Shown: in pieces, positions 8,994 through 16,975 of the stretch
Layout of the letters: every line of letters begins with the position of its first letter
Numbering within the stretch: the first letter of the stretch is position 1
Assembly (NCBI GenBank): GCA_963714155.1
Contig: OY970236.1
Span: 558,001-622,000 of the forward strand
Source of the DNA: VRUE01 sp963714155
GTDB lineage: Bacteria; Actinomycetota; Thermoleophilia; Solirubrobacterales; 70-9
Reading direction: 5' to 3'
Length of the DNA: 64,000 nucleotides
Notes under the pieces: generated by a model
Database searches by the model: none
Told to the model about the DNA's origin: nothing
What the model saw: only the letters and a program-made list of their open reading frames with translations
Translations under genes and position numbers: made by a program

Positions 8994-9227
8994 CTACCGC
9001 AGCAGCTGTGCAAACTCGTCTCGGCTGATCCCGGCGGCTCGAAGGATGCTCGCGAGCGTTCCTCGCTTTAGCTGCCGGTTGCCATGCACTGGCACCGGGA
9101 TCGCGTCGGGGATGCGCGGGTGGCGAAGGACGTGATGGCTGCCGCGTATTCGCTTGACGTACCAGCCCTCCTTTTCGAGGGCGGCGATGACCTGCTTGCC
9201 GTTGACCGCCGGGAGCTTCGCGCTCAC
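8994..9227 (-). CDS. hicA: HicA-family toxin (mRNA interferase)
   Basis: 77 residues with the double-stranded-RNA-binding-like HicA/YcfA fold: VIAALEKEGWYVKRIRGSHH at about 13-32. The GSHH motif holds the catalytic histidine (about residue 31), and a PVHGNRQLKRGTL segment follows. HicA cleaves mRNA and is neutralised by HicB. The start codon overlaps the end of hicB by 4 bases (ATGA), so the antitoxin is translated first. Length and motifs are intact. It is the last gene of element 1. Confidence 0.9.
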   Translation of the reverse strand: MSAKLPAVNGKQVIAALEKEGWYVKRIRGSHHVLRHPRIPDAIPVPVHGNRQLKRGTLASILRAAGISRDEFAQLLR

Positions 9228-9448
9228 GCCGCGTGCACTGCGACGCTGCCGCGGTGGACGGTCGGTATGGGGAGGCCGTCCTCATGCATCACTTCGAGGT
9301 AGGCCTCGATGGCCTCCTTGGCCATCTCGGTGGCTTCCTCGATCGTCTCGCCCTGGGTGGCGACGCTGGGCAGCTCGGGCACGAAGACGCTGAAGCCGCC
9401 TTCGGGCTCCGGCTGCAGCACGATCTCGTACTCGCGCTCGATGCTCAT
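9224..9448 (-). CDS. hicB: HicB-family antitoxin
   Basis: 74 residues: a HicB-like partial RNase H fold (YEIVLQPEPEGGFSVFVPELPS, then a helix GETIEEATEMAKEAIEAYLEV). It is short and lacks a clear C-terminal DNA-binding domain, so autoregulation may be weak or depend on another protein. It is upstream of and overlaps hicA, the order HicB-HicA seen in many actinobacterial pairs. A stable toxin-antitoxin pair at the end of element 1 would favour maintenance of the element. Confidence 0.9.
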   Translation of the reverse strand: MSIEREYEIVLQPEPEGGFSVFVPELPSVATQGETIEEATEMAKEAIEAYLEVMHEDGLPIPTVHRGSVAVHAA

Positions 9449-9539
9449 GGGCTGAAGCTTACGCGCCTCTAGCTCTGCTGTCGCCCGATTGCAAGCCGGA
9501 ATAATCCGTAGTCGCTGCTAATCCCCGCGCATCTACGCG

Positions 9540-9563
9540 ATTTCAGCCACTCGTGGCTGAAAT
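9540..9563. repeat. Right-end palindrome of element 1
   Basis: Perfect 11-bp arms (ATTTCAGCCAC and complement) around a 2-base centre, starting 97 bases before att copy 2. The arm core CAGCCAC equals that of the left-end palindrome of element 1 at 4258. A GGCGGTTGGG box follows at 9580-9589, as at the other ends. Confidence 0.7.
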
Positions 9564-9636
9564 GGAGCGCTTTTTAGGAGGCGGTTGGGGTGGTCCTGAA
9601 AAAGTGAACCCCCCGACGTGCAGGGGGTTCTGGCGA

Positions 9637-9680
9637 TGGAGCTAGGCGGATTCGAACCGCCGACCTCCTGGGTGCGATCC
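9637..9680 (-). repeat. att copy 2: tRNA-Ala 3'-end duplication (element 1/element 2 junction)
   Basis: 44 bases identical to the 3' end of tRNA-Ala(CGC), ending at the anticodon loop. It separates hicAB (element 1) from abiE (element 2). It is non-functional as a tRNA because the 5' half is missing. Confidence 0.92.
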
Positions 9681-9809
9681 AATGGGGCGAAATCGGGTGA
9701 AGGCTTCAGAAGCAGGCGATTAGCAGGGACTTAGCCAAACTCTGCGACGGCGAGAAGTGCCGCCACATCGCCGCGGATACGCAGGGATGTGCGGCGATAT
9801 GAAGGGAGT

Positions 9810-9835
9810 CGGGCACTCCTGGCGAGAAGTGCCCG
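9810..9835. repeat. Left-end palindrome of element 2
   Basis: 26 bp with arms CGGGCACT/AGTGCCCG around a 10-base centre, 173 bases after the start of att copy 2. It is base-for-base identical to the palindrome at 17713-17738 (element 4) and is preceded by the same GCGGCGATATG-AGGGAGT stretch. GGCGGTTGGA follows at 9848-9857. Confidence 0.72.
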
Positions 9836-9895
9836 AAATTTGCGCAGGGCGGTTGGAAATGACGTGGCAGGGAATCGTGTCCGCGAAAGCAAAGC

Positions 9896-9901
9896 TATAC
9901 T
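9896..9901 (+). promoter_or_regulatory. -10 box for a leaderless abiEi transcript
   Basis: TATACT lies 6 bases before the ATG at 9908, so transcription should begin at or next to the start codon. There is no ribosome site, which fits a leaderless mRNA. No convincing -35 is seen. Confidence 0.5.
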
Positions 9902-9907
9902 TTGGCT

Positions 9908-10504
9908 ATGCATGACCGACCGGACATGCGGGGGCTTGAGGCGACCGCCTACTCACAGCACGGCTACTTCACCACGAGCCAGGCCCGTGAGCGTGGCTTC
10001 AGCAGCCAGCTTCTGAGTCACTACGTGCGCGGGAACCGGTTCGAGCGGGTGCGGCGCGGGCTCTATCGCCTGCCCGGCTTTCCTCGCCCGGAAGATGACG
10101 AGATGCGTGAGAAGTGGATGGCGGTTGGCCGCGAGAAGGCCCTCCTCTCGCACCAGAGCGCGCTCGCCCTCCTCGATCTCAGCGACAACATCCCTAACGC
10201 GGTCCACCTGCTCGTCGGACGTCGATACCGCGGCCTGCGCCGTCCGCCCGACGTCGTCATTCACACCCGCCCCGACGATGAAAAGGTCCCCACTGTGTGG
10301 CGCGAAGGCCTCGCCCTAACCGCCCCGGCGCGAACGCTCGTCGACGTAGCCGAGGAAATTCAGCCCGAGCAACTGGAAATGGCTGTGTGGCAGGCGCTCA
10401 ACCGCGGCCTGCTCGCGGCGCGGAAACTCGAAGCGGAGGCACGACGGCGCGGTCGCCCCGATGCAGTAGGCGCCGCCCTCGCGGCGGTGAGACCCGTGAG
10501 ATGA
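9908..10504 (+). CDS. abiEi: AbiEi-type antitoxin (type IV toxin-antitoxin / abortive infection)
   Basis: 198 residues from the ATG (a TTG two codons upstream is possible). The N-terminal winged helix (YFTTSQARERGFSSQLLSHYVRGNRFERVRRGLYRL) and the body with GLALTAPARTLVDVAE are typical of AbiEi_4 antitoxins. AbiEi represses its own promoter and counteracts the AbiEii nucleotidyltransferase. The stop overlaps the ATG of abiEii (ATGA). AbiEi itself looks intact, but its toxin partner is broken, so the remaining gene may act only as a repressor or an antidote to related toxins. Confidence 0.88.
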   Translation: MHDRPDMRGLEATAYSQHGYFTTSQARERGFSSQLLSHYVRGNRFERVRRGLYRLPGFPRPEDDEMREKWMAVGREKALLSHQSALALLDLSDNIPNAVHLLVGRRYRGLRRPPDVVIHTRPDDEKVPTVWREGLALTAPARTLVDVAEEIQPEQLEMAVWQALNRGLLAARKLEAEARRRGRPDAVGAALAAVRPVR

Positions 10505-10970
10505 AGACCGAGGCCAAGCGGACCGGATCCAACCTTGCCCGACTACGCAAGCGAGTCGCTTTCGAACTGTTCCTACGACGCCTCGCCCAAGTGGCGCCGG
10601 ATCGCTGGGTGCTGAAGGGCGCCCTGGCGCTCGACTTCCGCTTGGGCGGAGCTGCGCGCCCGACCAAAGACTTGACCTTGGGCGCGACGACGACGAGAGG
10701 CCGCGATTGAGACATCGCCGCAGCGCAGCAACTCCGCCTCGATGACTTCTTCACCTTCGCGGCAACCAGAACCGACGCGTTCGGCGAGGTCGATGAGTCC
10801 CCAGGTGATTCGCTTTCATGTAAGTGCCAAGCTGGCGGAACGCGTCTTCGGAGCAGTTCATCGTGGATATCGGCTTCGGGAAGTCGGCCAGTTCAAAGCC
10901 GGAGTGGGTGCGCACGTCGGACTTCCTCTCCTTCGCGGGAATCGAGCCGCTCGAGCTGCCCGAGGCTCAT
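10501..10970 (+). pseudogene. AbiEii-type nucleotidyltransferase toxin, multiply frameshifted and truncated
   Basis: It begins as a normal AbiEii protein (RLRKRVAFELFLRRLAQVAPDRWVLKGALALDFRLG, then RPTKDL), but the frame fails near 10683 and stops at 10708-10710. Homologous coding continues in other frames: LRLDDFFTF just after the stop, VIRFHVSAKLAERVF near 10805-10850 and EQFIVDIGFGK with SFAGIEPLELPE near 10850-10970. The catalytic GS/D motif region is disrupted and the 3' part is missing where a mazF remnant on the other strand abuts. It cannot make an active toxin. Confidence 0.8.
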
Positions 10971-11275
10971 ACGCAGCCTGTGGCGACATCCAGGGCACGG
11001 CACACGGCGTGCAGCTTCTCCGCGCCCAGGGTCGTGATGCGCTCACCGATGAAGCCCTTGGCCACGTGTCCACATGGTCGAGCTTGAAGACGCACTCCCG
11101 TGGCATCCCGTCCTTGGGTCCGAGCTGGATCTCGGTCGGCAGACCGCGGATGGCGGTGGTCGCCAGGACGACGGGGACCTCGTTGAGGGCGCCGATTCCC
11201 GCGTCGCGGGTCATCACCACGGCCGGGAGGGCCCCACTCGGGATGCTCGGCCAAGAAGAGCTCTCCGCGCCTCAC
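10967..11275 (-). pseudogene. MazF/PemK-type endoribonuclease remnant with two compensating frameshifts
   Basis: It starts at a GTG overlapping the antitoxin stop: MRRGELFLAEHPEWG in one frame. Near 11230 the coding shifts to a frame giving VVMTRDAGIGALNEVPVVLATT and IRGLPTEIQLGPKDGMPREC, then near 11055 it returns to the first frame for KGFIGERITTLGAEKLHAVC and LDVATGC. Together these cover a whole MazF (ribosome-independent mRNA interferase). Two indels break the core, so it is almost certainly inactive unless both are sequencing errors. Confidence 0.78.
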
Positions 11276-11463
11276 CAGGGCTCGTGGCTGGCCGCGCGCT
11301 CGGACTCAGCGAGGCGTCGCGTCGGGTCGCCGAAGGCGACCTCATGCACCCTCGACAGGTTGCTCCACTCGTCCCCGTCCCGGCGCGCATCGAGCAGGCG
11401 CAGCGCTTCGTCTGCCTCGGCGTGCGCTGACCTCGCCTGCCCGGGCGCCGTCTCGGTCGCGCA
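11272..11463 (-). pseudogene. MazE-like antitoxin remnant, N-terminus lost
   Basis: An open frame of 63 codons ends in LAESERAASHEPW, and its TGA overlaps the mazF GTG. It contains the helical tail EADEALRLLDARRDGDEWSNLSRVHE typical of ribbon-helix-helix antitoxins next to MazF. No start codon is available: an in-frame stop lies directly upstream at 11464-11466, next to a tRNA fragment at 11484. The DNA-binding N-terminus is missing. Confidence 0.55.
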
Positions 11464-11483
11464 TCACGGACCCAGAAATAGTG

Positions 11484-11513
11484 GCGTCGCGGGTTCGAAT
11501 CCCGCCTTCGTCA
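11484..11513 (+). repeat. 3' fragment of a second, different tRNA
   Basis: A T-arm (GCGGG, TTCGAAT, CCCGC) is followed by seven bases CTTCGTC and an A, exactly the spacing of a tRNA 3' end. No matching anticodon or D arm lies upstream. The sequence differs from tRNA-Ala, so it marks a separate recombination event inside element 2. Confidence 0.6.
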
Positions 11514-11521
11514 CTGGAGCG

Positions 11522-11558
11522 GATACGCCTCCGGGCCTGTGGAACCCGGAGGCGTATC
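11522..11558. terminator. 14-bp perfect hairpin (terminator-like)
   Basis: Arms GATACGCCTCCGGG and its exact complement around a 9-base loop. It sits 7 bases past the end of the small minus-strand gene at 11565-11780 and just after the tRNA fragment. There is no strong T-run, as usual in high-GC terminators. Confidence 0.6.
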
Positions 11559-11564
11559 TCGGTA

Positions 11565-11780
11565 TTACTGACGCCCGCCGCGGTCGTCCATCGTCGGCTG
11601 CTGCGCGCCCGGCTCACGCCAGTACTGGACACCACCGTCGGGATTGGTCACCACGTGGCCGTGTCCAGGGCCGAGCGGTCCATTCGGTCCGTAGTAGATG
11701 TTGACCTTGTCGGCGTTCTGCTCGATGTAGGCGTTGTGGCCGTCAAACGAGCCGTTGGCGCCTGATCCCTCGTTTGCCAT
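11565..11780 (-). CDS. Small hypothetical protein, Gly/Asn-rich
   Basis: 71 residues from an ATG with a GGAG-type site (gaggagacagga) just upstream; a longer frame up to 11840 lacks such a site. The composition is polar and glycine-rich (GSGANGSFDGHNAYIEQNAD, then YYGPNGPLGPGHGHVVTNPDG). There is no signal peptide, membrane span or known domain. It is followed by a clean hairpin and is divergent from the LuxR-type gene. I do not recognise the family. The good ribosome site and terminator argue it is real. Confidence 0.5.
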   Translation of the reverse strand: MANEGSGANGSFDGHNAYIEQNADKVNIYYGPNGPLGPGHGHVVTNPDGGVQYWREPGAQQPTMDDRGGRQ

Positions 11781-11938
11781 TTCCTGTCTCCTCGTTGGTG
11801 ATGCTGATCGGGGTCCTCTATGTCGCCTCGCCAGCGACACCCGAGATGCTGAACTAAAGGCGCTCCATCGTCGATGCCCGGATGGCCCCTTTAATGGGTA
11901 GTTCGTGGGGATCCCTTCGCCGATGCGAGAATGGAAAG

Positions 11939-13411
11939 GTGAGTAGGGGACCTTACGATGCTCTTTTTGCGGCGATCGGCGACGATAAATTTCTGGCCGA
12001 TGTCGGCCTCGGCGACCTCGATGCAGCCGACCGCGCCGGTGAATTGTTCGATTACCTCATCGAAGCAACGGCCGAGTTGGCCGCCCAAAACGGCGAGCAG
12101 TACGACCTAGTCGCCGATCAGATCGATCTAGGCGGTATCGGAGACCTGCGGTCGAAGATCGGGCCTGCGGTGCTCCGCGACGTGGCGGACTACGACCCGC
12201 GCCGAACGGAAGGGGCCTCGCGGGGACGAGAGAGGCTCTACTGGCTCGCGGTCGCCCTCGCGGATCGATTGACGCCTGCCGGGCAGGTCGACCTCCAGTC
12301 CGTGCTCCGGCAAATTGCCGAAACTGGCCGTGAGTCATACTTCCCGGTCTACCGCCGCCTCGCGGCGGCGATCGGACGGGAGCCGCTGGACGGTGACGAC
12401 GAGCTTGCGTTCCAACGCCTCCAATCGCTCATCCATATCTTTCTGGAGGGTGTGACCGCCGCGCAGCGCGCAGGGACACCACCGTCGGAAGATGATGTGG
12501 TGACGGCAGTGATGGCCCTGTTCCATGCCTTCACGCGGCGCCCCGGAGAGGATCCCTTCGATCCCGAAGTGGCCCTCGTGGCCACGGACTCGGCGACTGC
12601 GAGTCCATCGCAGGGGATCGTCCTGAGCGCCGACGGCGAAGAGGCGAGCTACGGGCTTGCCGCCGACGCGGTTGACTCACTCCAGGGGCGCGACCCTGGC
12701 TTGATCCAGTACGCGAGTCTTCATGGGATATCCGGTGCCAGCCGCCGCGACTCCCACGCGCCGCAGTCGCTGCACCGCCTGCGCCTTCGGTTGATCGACC
12801 TGCTTGAGTCCGGATGGAGATTGCATCGCCTCACCACCGTCCACTCCGAGGAGGATCTGGATCGGGAGATCGAGAACGCCTCCGACCTCGGAAACCACGG
12901 CCGGGTGCGCGTCCACGCGACGGTTGGCGGCATCGGCGGTCACGCCGCCGCGATCACGGTGGATGGTCAATTTGTCGTCCTTGGCCTCGACGAGCCTCAC
13001 AGCAGCTACGTGGGAAAAGCACTGCTGATCAGAGATCTCCCGGCTGTCGCGTTCTGGGCGGAGCACTTCCATCAGGTATTCGACGATCGACGCCACACTC
13101 TGTTGGTTGCCGGGCCCGGCGGACTCGACCAAGGTGGGATCGCCGAGTTGCGCAGACGAGTGCGCGCAGTCGCCCGCCTGACCGGCGACGTGCCGGCGGC
13201 AATTGAGCTCACGGACCGCCAGCGCGAAGTCTGCACCTGTCTTGGCCGCATCCCCCGCCCCCAGCTGCAGGAGATTGCAGATGAACTCTTCATTAGCCGC
13301 GAGGCCGTGAAGAAGCATTGCGAAAAGCTCTACGACAAGTTCGAAATCCCTCCCGGATCGGACCGGGTCGGCCCATTGGCGGAGGAGCTGCGACGACGCG
13401 GCATCGTCTGA
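11939..13411 (+). CDS. LuxR-type transcriptional regulator with large N-terminal region
   Basis: 490 residues from GTG 11939; an ATG at 11882 would add 19 residues with poor codon use and is less likely. The last 65 residues are a GerE/LuxR helix-turn-helix (ELTDRQREVCTCLGRIPRPQ, LQEIADELFISREAVKKHCE). The region around 270-400 (VRVHATVGGIGGHAAAITVD, then VVLGLDEPHSS) resembles the effector-binding region seen in TrmB-like or PLD-like regulators. The N-terminal 250 residues are helical and unrecognised. Within element 2 it could control the cargo, but no operator is identified. Confidence 0.65.
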   Translation: MSRGPYDALFAAIGDDKFLADVGLGDLDAADRAGELFDYLIEATAELAAQNGEQYDLVADQIDLGGIGDLRSKIGPAVLRDVADYDPRRTEGASRGRERLYWLAVALADRLTPAGQVDLQSVLRQIAETGRESYFPVYRRLAAAIGREPLDGDDELAFQRLQSLIHIFLEGVTAAQRAGTPPSEDDVVTAVMALFHAFTRRPGEDPFDPEVALVATDSATASPSQGIVLSADGEEASYGLAADAVDSLQGRDPGLIQYASLHGISGASRRDSHAPQSLHRLRLRLIDLLESGWRLHRLTTVHSEEDLDREIENASDLGNHGRVRVHATVGGIGGHAAAITVDGQFVVLGLDEPHSSYVGKALLIRDLPAVAFWAEHFHQVFDDRRHTLLVAGPGGLDQGGIAELRRRVRAVARLTGDVPAAIELTDRQREVCTCLGRIPRPQLQEIADELFISREAVKKHCEKLYDKFEIPPGSDRVGPLAEELRRRGIV

Positions 13412-13936
13412 GCCGATCCACCCCCGCTTACCGGGCGGAGTCGGTCCGCGCTTAGTTCGGTGGCGGCGGGCGCCGCGTTCGCGCTTGCAGGCCATCCTCC
13501 CAGCATCAGCAGCAGCCCCAGGCGTGTGCAGCCGAGTCGGGCAGGGCGACGTCCGCCTCGGGCAAGCGTGCGCCGCCTGCCCTTCTACGGTGGGGTGATG
13601 CAGAGGAATCGCAGAAGCGGGCGAAGGCGTTGCTGACGGTCGTTGCGACGGTATTCGAGGAGTACGGCGAGTGGCCGACCCGGCAGTACGTCGAAGCTGA
13701 GCTCGAACAGGACTTCCGGCTCGATCTCGACGATTGCCTGAATGCCACTCCCTCGGCTAGTGGCGGCCGGGGTCACCGGCGAGGACTGCAAATGAGGGGT
13801 ATGTGCTTCGAGAAAAGCCGAGCATTCAACTGGAGAGGGGCCCCAATTCGGCGATTTCGGGCACTCTGTGCCCGAAGCTTGCCGGCGAAACAGCGAGGCG
13901 CGGAACGAGAATCGCCGATTTACAGGGAGAAGTGAG
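13412..13936. other. Right end of element 2 with a truncated gene remnant
   Basis: There is no complete gene. An open plus-strand frame at about 13560-13760 encodes ALLTVVATVFEEYGEWPTRQ and YVEAELEQDFRLDLDDCL, which looks like the N-terminal part of a larger protein starting with a GEWPT-type motif. It lacks a plausible ATG/GTG start and runs into unrelated sequence and the end palindrome. It is probably a deletion remnant of former cargo. Confidence 0.4.
13856..13876. repeat. Right-end palindrome of element 2
   Basis: Arms TTCGGGCAC/GTGCCCGAA around TCT, 81 bases before att copy 3. The GGGCAC core matches the left-end palindrome of the same element at 9810. Confidence 0.65.
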
Positions 13937-13979
13937 TGGAGCTAGGCGGATTCGAACCGCCGACCTCCTGGGTGCGATC
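13937..13979 (-). repeat. att copy 3: tRNA-Ala 3'-end duplication (element 2/element 3 junction)
   Basis: 43 bases identical to the tRNA-Ala(CGC) 3' end. The identity ends inside the anticodon loop, where the element 3 sequence begins. No left-end palindrome follows; the trlF stop lies only 84 bases away, so element 3 has an incomplete left end. Confidence 0.9.
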
Positions 13980-14063
13980 GCGATGGGCGGTCCAGAGGAT
14001 CTTCTTCTGTACGGGCTTTCGGAGATCCCCAGATGGATGGATTCTTCGCGTGAGAATCGACGA

Positions 14064-16847
14064 TCAGAAGCCATACTTCTCCTTGCGTAGACGGAAGGCT
14101 TTCTCACCACCCTCCATTACCACCGTGATCTCGTCTCGAACGCCCGGGATATCGATTGCGCCTTCGAGCTTGATTTCTCCCGCCGAGTGGTCCCCGGCGT
14201 CCCGATAGTCGCAGCAGACCACAAGCTCCGCGTCGCCATTGACTACAAGGTTGGCGTTGTGACTAGCGAAGATCAGTTGCCGCCTCTCCTTAGCCGCCCA
14301 GATCAGGTCGACAATCTGGAGAAGCACTTGGCTGTCTAGATCATCCTCAGGCTGATCAATGACCAGAGGGGCCCCAGGCTGGTTGAGTAGAACTCGAAGC
14401 AAGGCCGTGGCCTGTTGTCCAGCGGAAGCGTCAGAAAAGTCGATGTACTCGCTCTCTTTGGTGCGATATTCGAAAATCGGATGATCATCGAGTCCCGCTA
14501 GTGAGAGCTCCAGCAGCATCTCCGGCTGTACGCGGCCGACGACGCGTTCAAGATCAGCTTCGGTGAAGGCCTTAAGCGCCGACGTCGGAGGCTCCGGTTT
14601 TGCCGCAGGATCACCTTGGGCGGTGGCGAGGACTTCAAGCTCATCAAGTGCCGCATGCCAGGCAGCCAGTGGGTCATCTGAGCTTGAGATCGTGGAAAGG
14701 AAGTCTTCCGTTTTCTTGCCTCTGAGATTGGATCCCTTGACCATCGCCCGAAAACCCTCTTCCAAACGCGAAGTGCCGGCCCCTTTCCGCACGTCGGCAC
14801 GAATCAGGCCGTCTGAAAGATCGGTCAGCAGGTCGCAACGGGCCGAAAGTAGATCCGTTCGCTCCCGCTGAATGGCATTCCACTCATTGCGGAGATTGTT
14901 GTGTCGCGCCAAGGGATTCTCAAAGCTCGTTAATTCCTCACGGCGCTTACGCAGCGACTTCTGCATCTCCGAATTCCGGCTCTCCAACTCTCCTAGCTCT
15001 TCGAGCTTGGAGGCATGGGTGCTGGAGCGCTTGGTGGCCTCCTCGTATTTCTTGGCGAAATCTCCTGAAGATTTCTCCCATGCCGCCTGAGAATTGTTGA
15101 TCTCTGATCCGTCTGCGGTCTGAGACTCCAGCTGGGTCCTGGCAGCCAACGCCGTAGTTTTTGCGGTCTCGATCGCCACTACAACGCGCTTTCTCAAATC
15201 CGATAGAAGCTCGGCGTCGGGCGGATCGTCGTCGATGCCGATCTCAGGCAGACCAGCGATCAGCCTCTCTAGGGCGTCCACGCTGTCGGTCAGCGCCTCT
15301 CGCGCTTGGCCAGTTCGTCCCAGCCAATCTTCGACGAGAGCATCGGCCTCGTCGAAGTCGGATTTGACCCCGAGCGTTTCGCGATCTTCGTCCGACAGTC
15401 CACCGAGCGTCTCCCTGATTTGATCGATCTGCTGCTCAAGTGAGGTCGCGGTCAGTTGGTCTCGATGGACCTCCACTTCGAGTGATCGCTGTCGCTGGAC
15501 CTGCACGAAATTCTCGCGAATATCGCGGGCAAGATCACCATCTTTCATGGCCAGTCGCTCTAGGTCGGCACGTATCGGTCCGGTCACGAAACGTTGTAGC
15601 TCCTCAAGGCGAATGCCTACGTTGCTGAGTTGCCGCTGGCTGTAAGCCTCGATTGGAAGTAGCGAGCGCACCTCGTCTTCGGTGGCACTCTGCATCTCTT
15701 CGCGACCGACTTTTAAGAGCAACTCGCCGCTTTTTGCATGACGTCTGATGACGTGAGCGATGCCATTGACCATGAAGTGCACCTCGACGTGCCCATCGAC
15801 GCTCTCCAGCGTTTGGTCGATCAGCCGGCGCCGTCGACCTGCGTCGGGTCCTTCTTCCTCTGCCGCGCCGGGACGCTCCTCGTCGCAGAGCGCCCAACGC
15901 AAGTACTCCAGGCAGGTTAACTTGCCAGTGCCACGACCACCGATGAAGGCGTTGTATTGGGGATTGAAGTCCAGATCCACAGGGCCCATAAACGATGACG
16001 CCGAAACTCGGATGCGAGTGATATGAACACTCGGAATCTTTGGCTCGACATGGGCGATCCGTGACTCCTCCGCCAGGCACGCCTGTCGTATTGCCTCGGC
16101 GGTCGGTTTAGCCCACTTGATCCACGATGAATTGCTGCCAATCGTCTTAAGCTCGCGAGCGTCCGACGTCTGTATCACCGCAATGCGCTTATAGCCCCGG
16201 TTTGCGTCCTTGCCGGCAAATGCCCGCCTATTTCCGTCGCCGATCTTGTCGACCGAACCGTCCAGATAGCCGCCAACACACGGCATTTCCCGATACTTGG
16301 CATAGAACTGGCTACGCATTAGCGTCTGATGCCCACTGTCGGTCACGTTGGGGAGAACCGTGTACTGCCCACGTAGCCACTCGGTCTCATCAAGACGGTC
16401 GTAGAGATCTTGGAACGAATGAAACCCAAGTTGAGTCGGATTCTTGGCCTTCTCCTCGGCTACCTCTGCCGGATCTATGCCCAGCTTCTCGAGAACGGCC
16501 GAGAGGCGGTCGTTCGGGAAGTCCGCACTGAAGATCAGTAGCGCTTGACAGGGCACAGCAAGAGAAAGCTCGAGGCCAGGAAATACGGTGAGTCGAGACT
16601 CCGGCGATAAGAGCTCGCCGTCGTCGTCGCGCTCCTCTTGGGCTGCCTTGCGGATCCACGGAACGAAGCCAAAGTCGTGGTGGTCGGTGATGGCCACCGC
16701 CCCGACCTGCGCATCACGGCAAGCCTTGACGAATTCGCGGGAAAACTCTTCACGTTGCTCATCGGTGACGCAGGAGAGCTTCCAGTTCGGATCTCTCGGA
16801 CTGTGGACCTGAAGGTCGGCCTTTATGTAGTGGGCGCCACTGTCCAT
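14064..16847 (-). CDS. trlF: TrlF-family protein: PHP domain fused to SMC-like ATPase
   Basis: 927 residues. The N-terminal PHP phosphoesterase domain has metal-ligand motifs DLQVHSPRD (11-19) and ITDHHD (53-58). From about 275 the ATPase head begins, with Walker A at 303-311 reading GGRGTGKLT. A long coiled coil (about 420-680) follows, then LVIDQPEDDLD (Walker B/D-loop) and FASHNAN near 850-880. TrlF proteins are reported near RNA-repair or defence genes. The residue after the P-loop lysine is Leu310 instead of the near-invariant Ser/Thr, from a rare TTA codon at 15918-15920; this should impair Mg-ATP binding. The start has a GGAG site and overlaps a small upstream frame (TGATG). Confidence 0.85.
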   Translation of the reverse strand: MDSGAHYIKADLQVHSPRDPNWKLSCVTDEQREEFSREFVKACRDAQVGAVAITDHHDFGFVPWIRKAAQEERDDDGELLSPESRLTVFPGLELSLAVPCQALLIFSADFPNDRLSAVLEKLGIDPAEVAEEKAKNPTQLGFHSFQDLYDRLDETEWLRGQYTVLPNVTDSGHQTLMRSQFYAKYREMPCVGGYLDGSVDKIGDGNRRAFAGKDANRGYKRIAVIQTSDARELKTIGSNSSWIKWAKPTAEAIRQACLAEESRIAHVEPKIPSVHITRIRVSASSFMGPVDLDFNPQYNAFIGGRGTGKLTCLEYLRWALCDEERPGAAEEEGPDAGRRRRLIDQTLESVDGHVEVHFMVNGIAHVIRRHAKSGELLLKVGREEMQSATEDEVRSLLPIEAYSQRQLSNVGIRLEELQRFVTGPIRADLERLAMKDGDLARDIRENFVQVQRQRSLEVEVHRDQLTATSLEQQIDQIRETLGGLSDEDRETLGVKSDFDEADALVEDWLGRTGQAREALTDSVDALERLIAGLPEIGIDDDPPDAELLSDLRKRVVVAIETAKTTALAARTQLESQTADGSEINNSQAAWEKSSGDFAKKYEEATKRSSTHASKLEELGELESRNSEMQKSLRKRREELTSFENPLARHNNLRNEWNAIQRERTDLLSARCDLLTDLSDGLIRADVRKGAGTSRLEEGFRAMVKGSNLRGKKTEDFLSTISSSDDPLAAWHAALDELEVLATAQGDPAAKPEPPTSALKAFTEADLERVVGRVQPEMLLELSLAGLDDHPIFEYRTKESEYIDFSDASAGQQATALLRVLLNQPGAPLVIDQPEDDLDSQVLLQIVDLIWAAKERRQLIFASHNANLVVNGDAELVVCCDYRDAGDHSAGEIKLEGAIDIPGVRDEITVVMEGGEKAFRLRKEKYGF

Positions 16848-16975
16848 CAGAGGGCTCCGGTCAGAACACGCTCAATTCTCATCTCTGAGCGGCTCGCTCC
16901 CACGCTGTGGTTCGGTGATCGTTCCATCGAGGCCCGCTTATGCGACTGGAGATCAGACGGGGCACTCGAACTCAT
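16847..16975 (-). CDS. Possible 42-residue leader protein upstream of trlF
   Basis: A short frame from ATG 16975 ends SEMRIERVLTGAL, and its TGA overlaps the trlF ATG (TGATG), so it could couple translation of trlF. It is serine-rich with no recognised domain and only a weak ribosome site. It may instead be the tail of a deleted upstream gene or chance. Confidence 0.25.
   Translation of the reverse strand: MSSSAPSDLQSHKRASMERSPNHSVGASRSEMRIERVLTGAL

Noticed and set aside
11401..11513. Complete tRNA at the 3' fragment near 11484
   Set aside because: No anticodon arm, D arm or 5' acceptor strand can be folded upstream.
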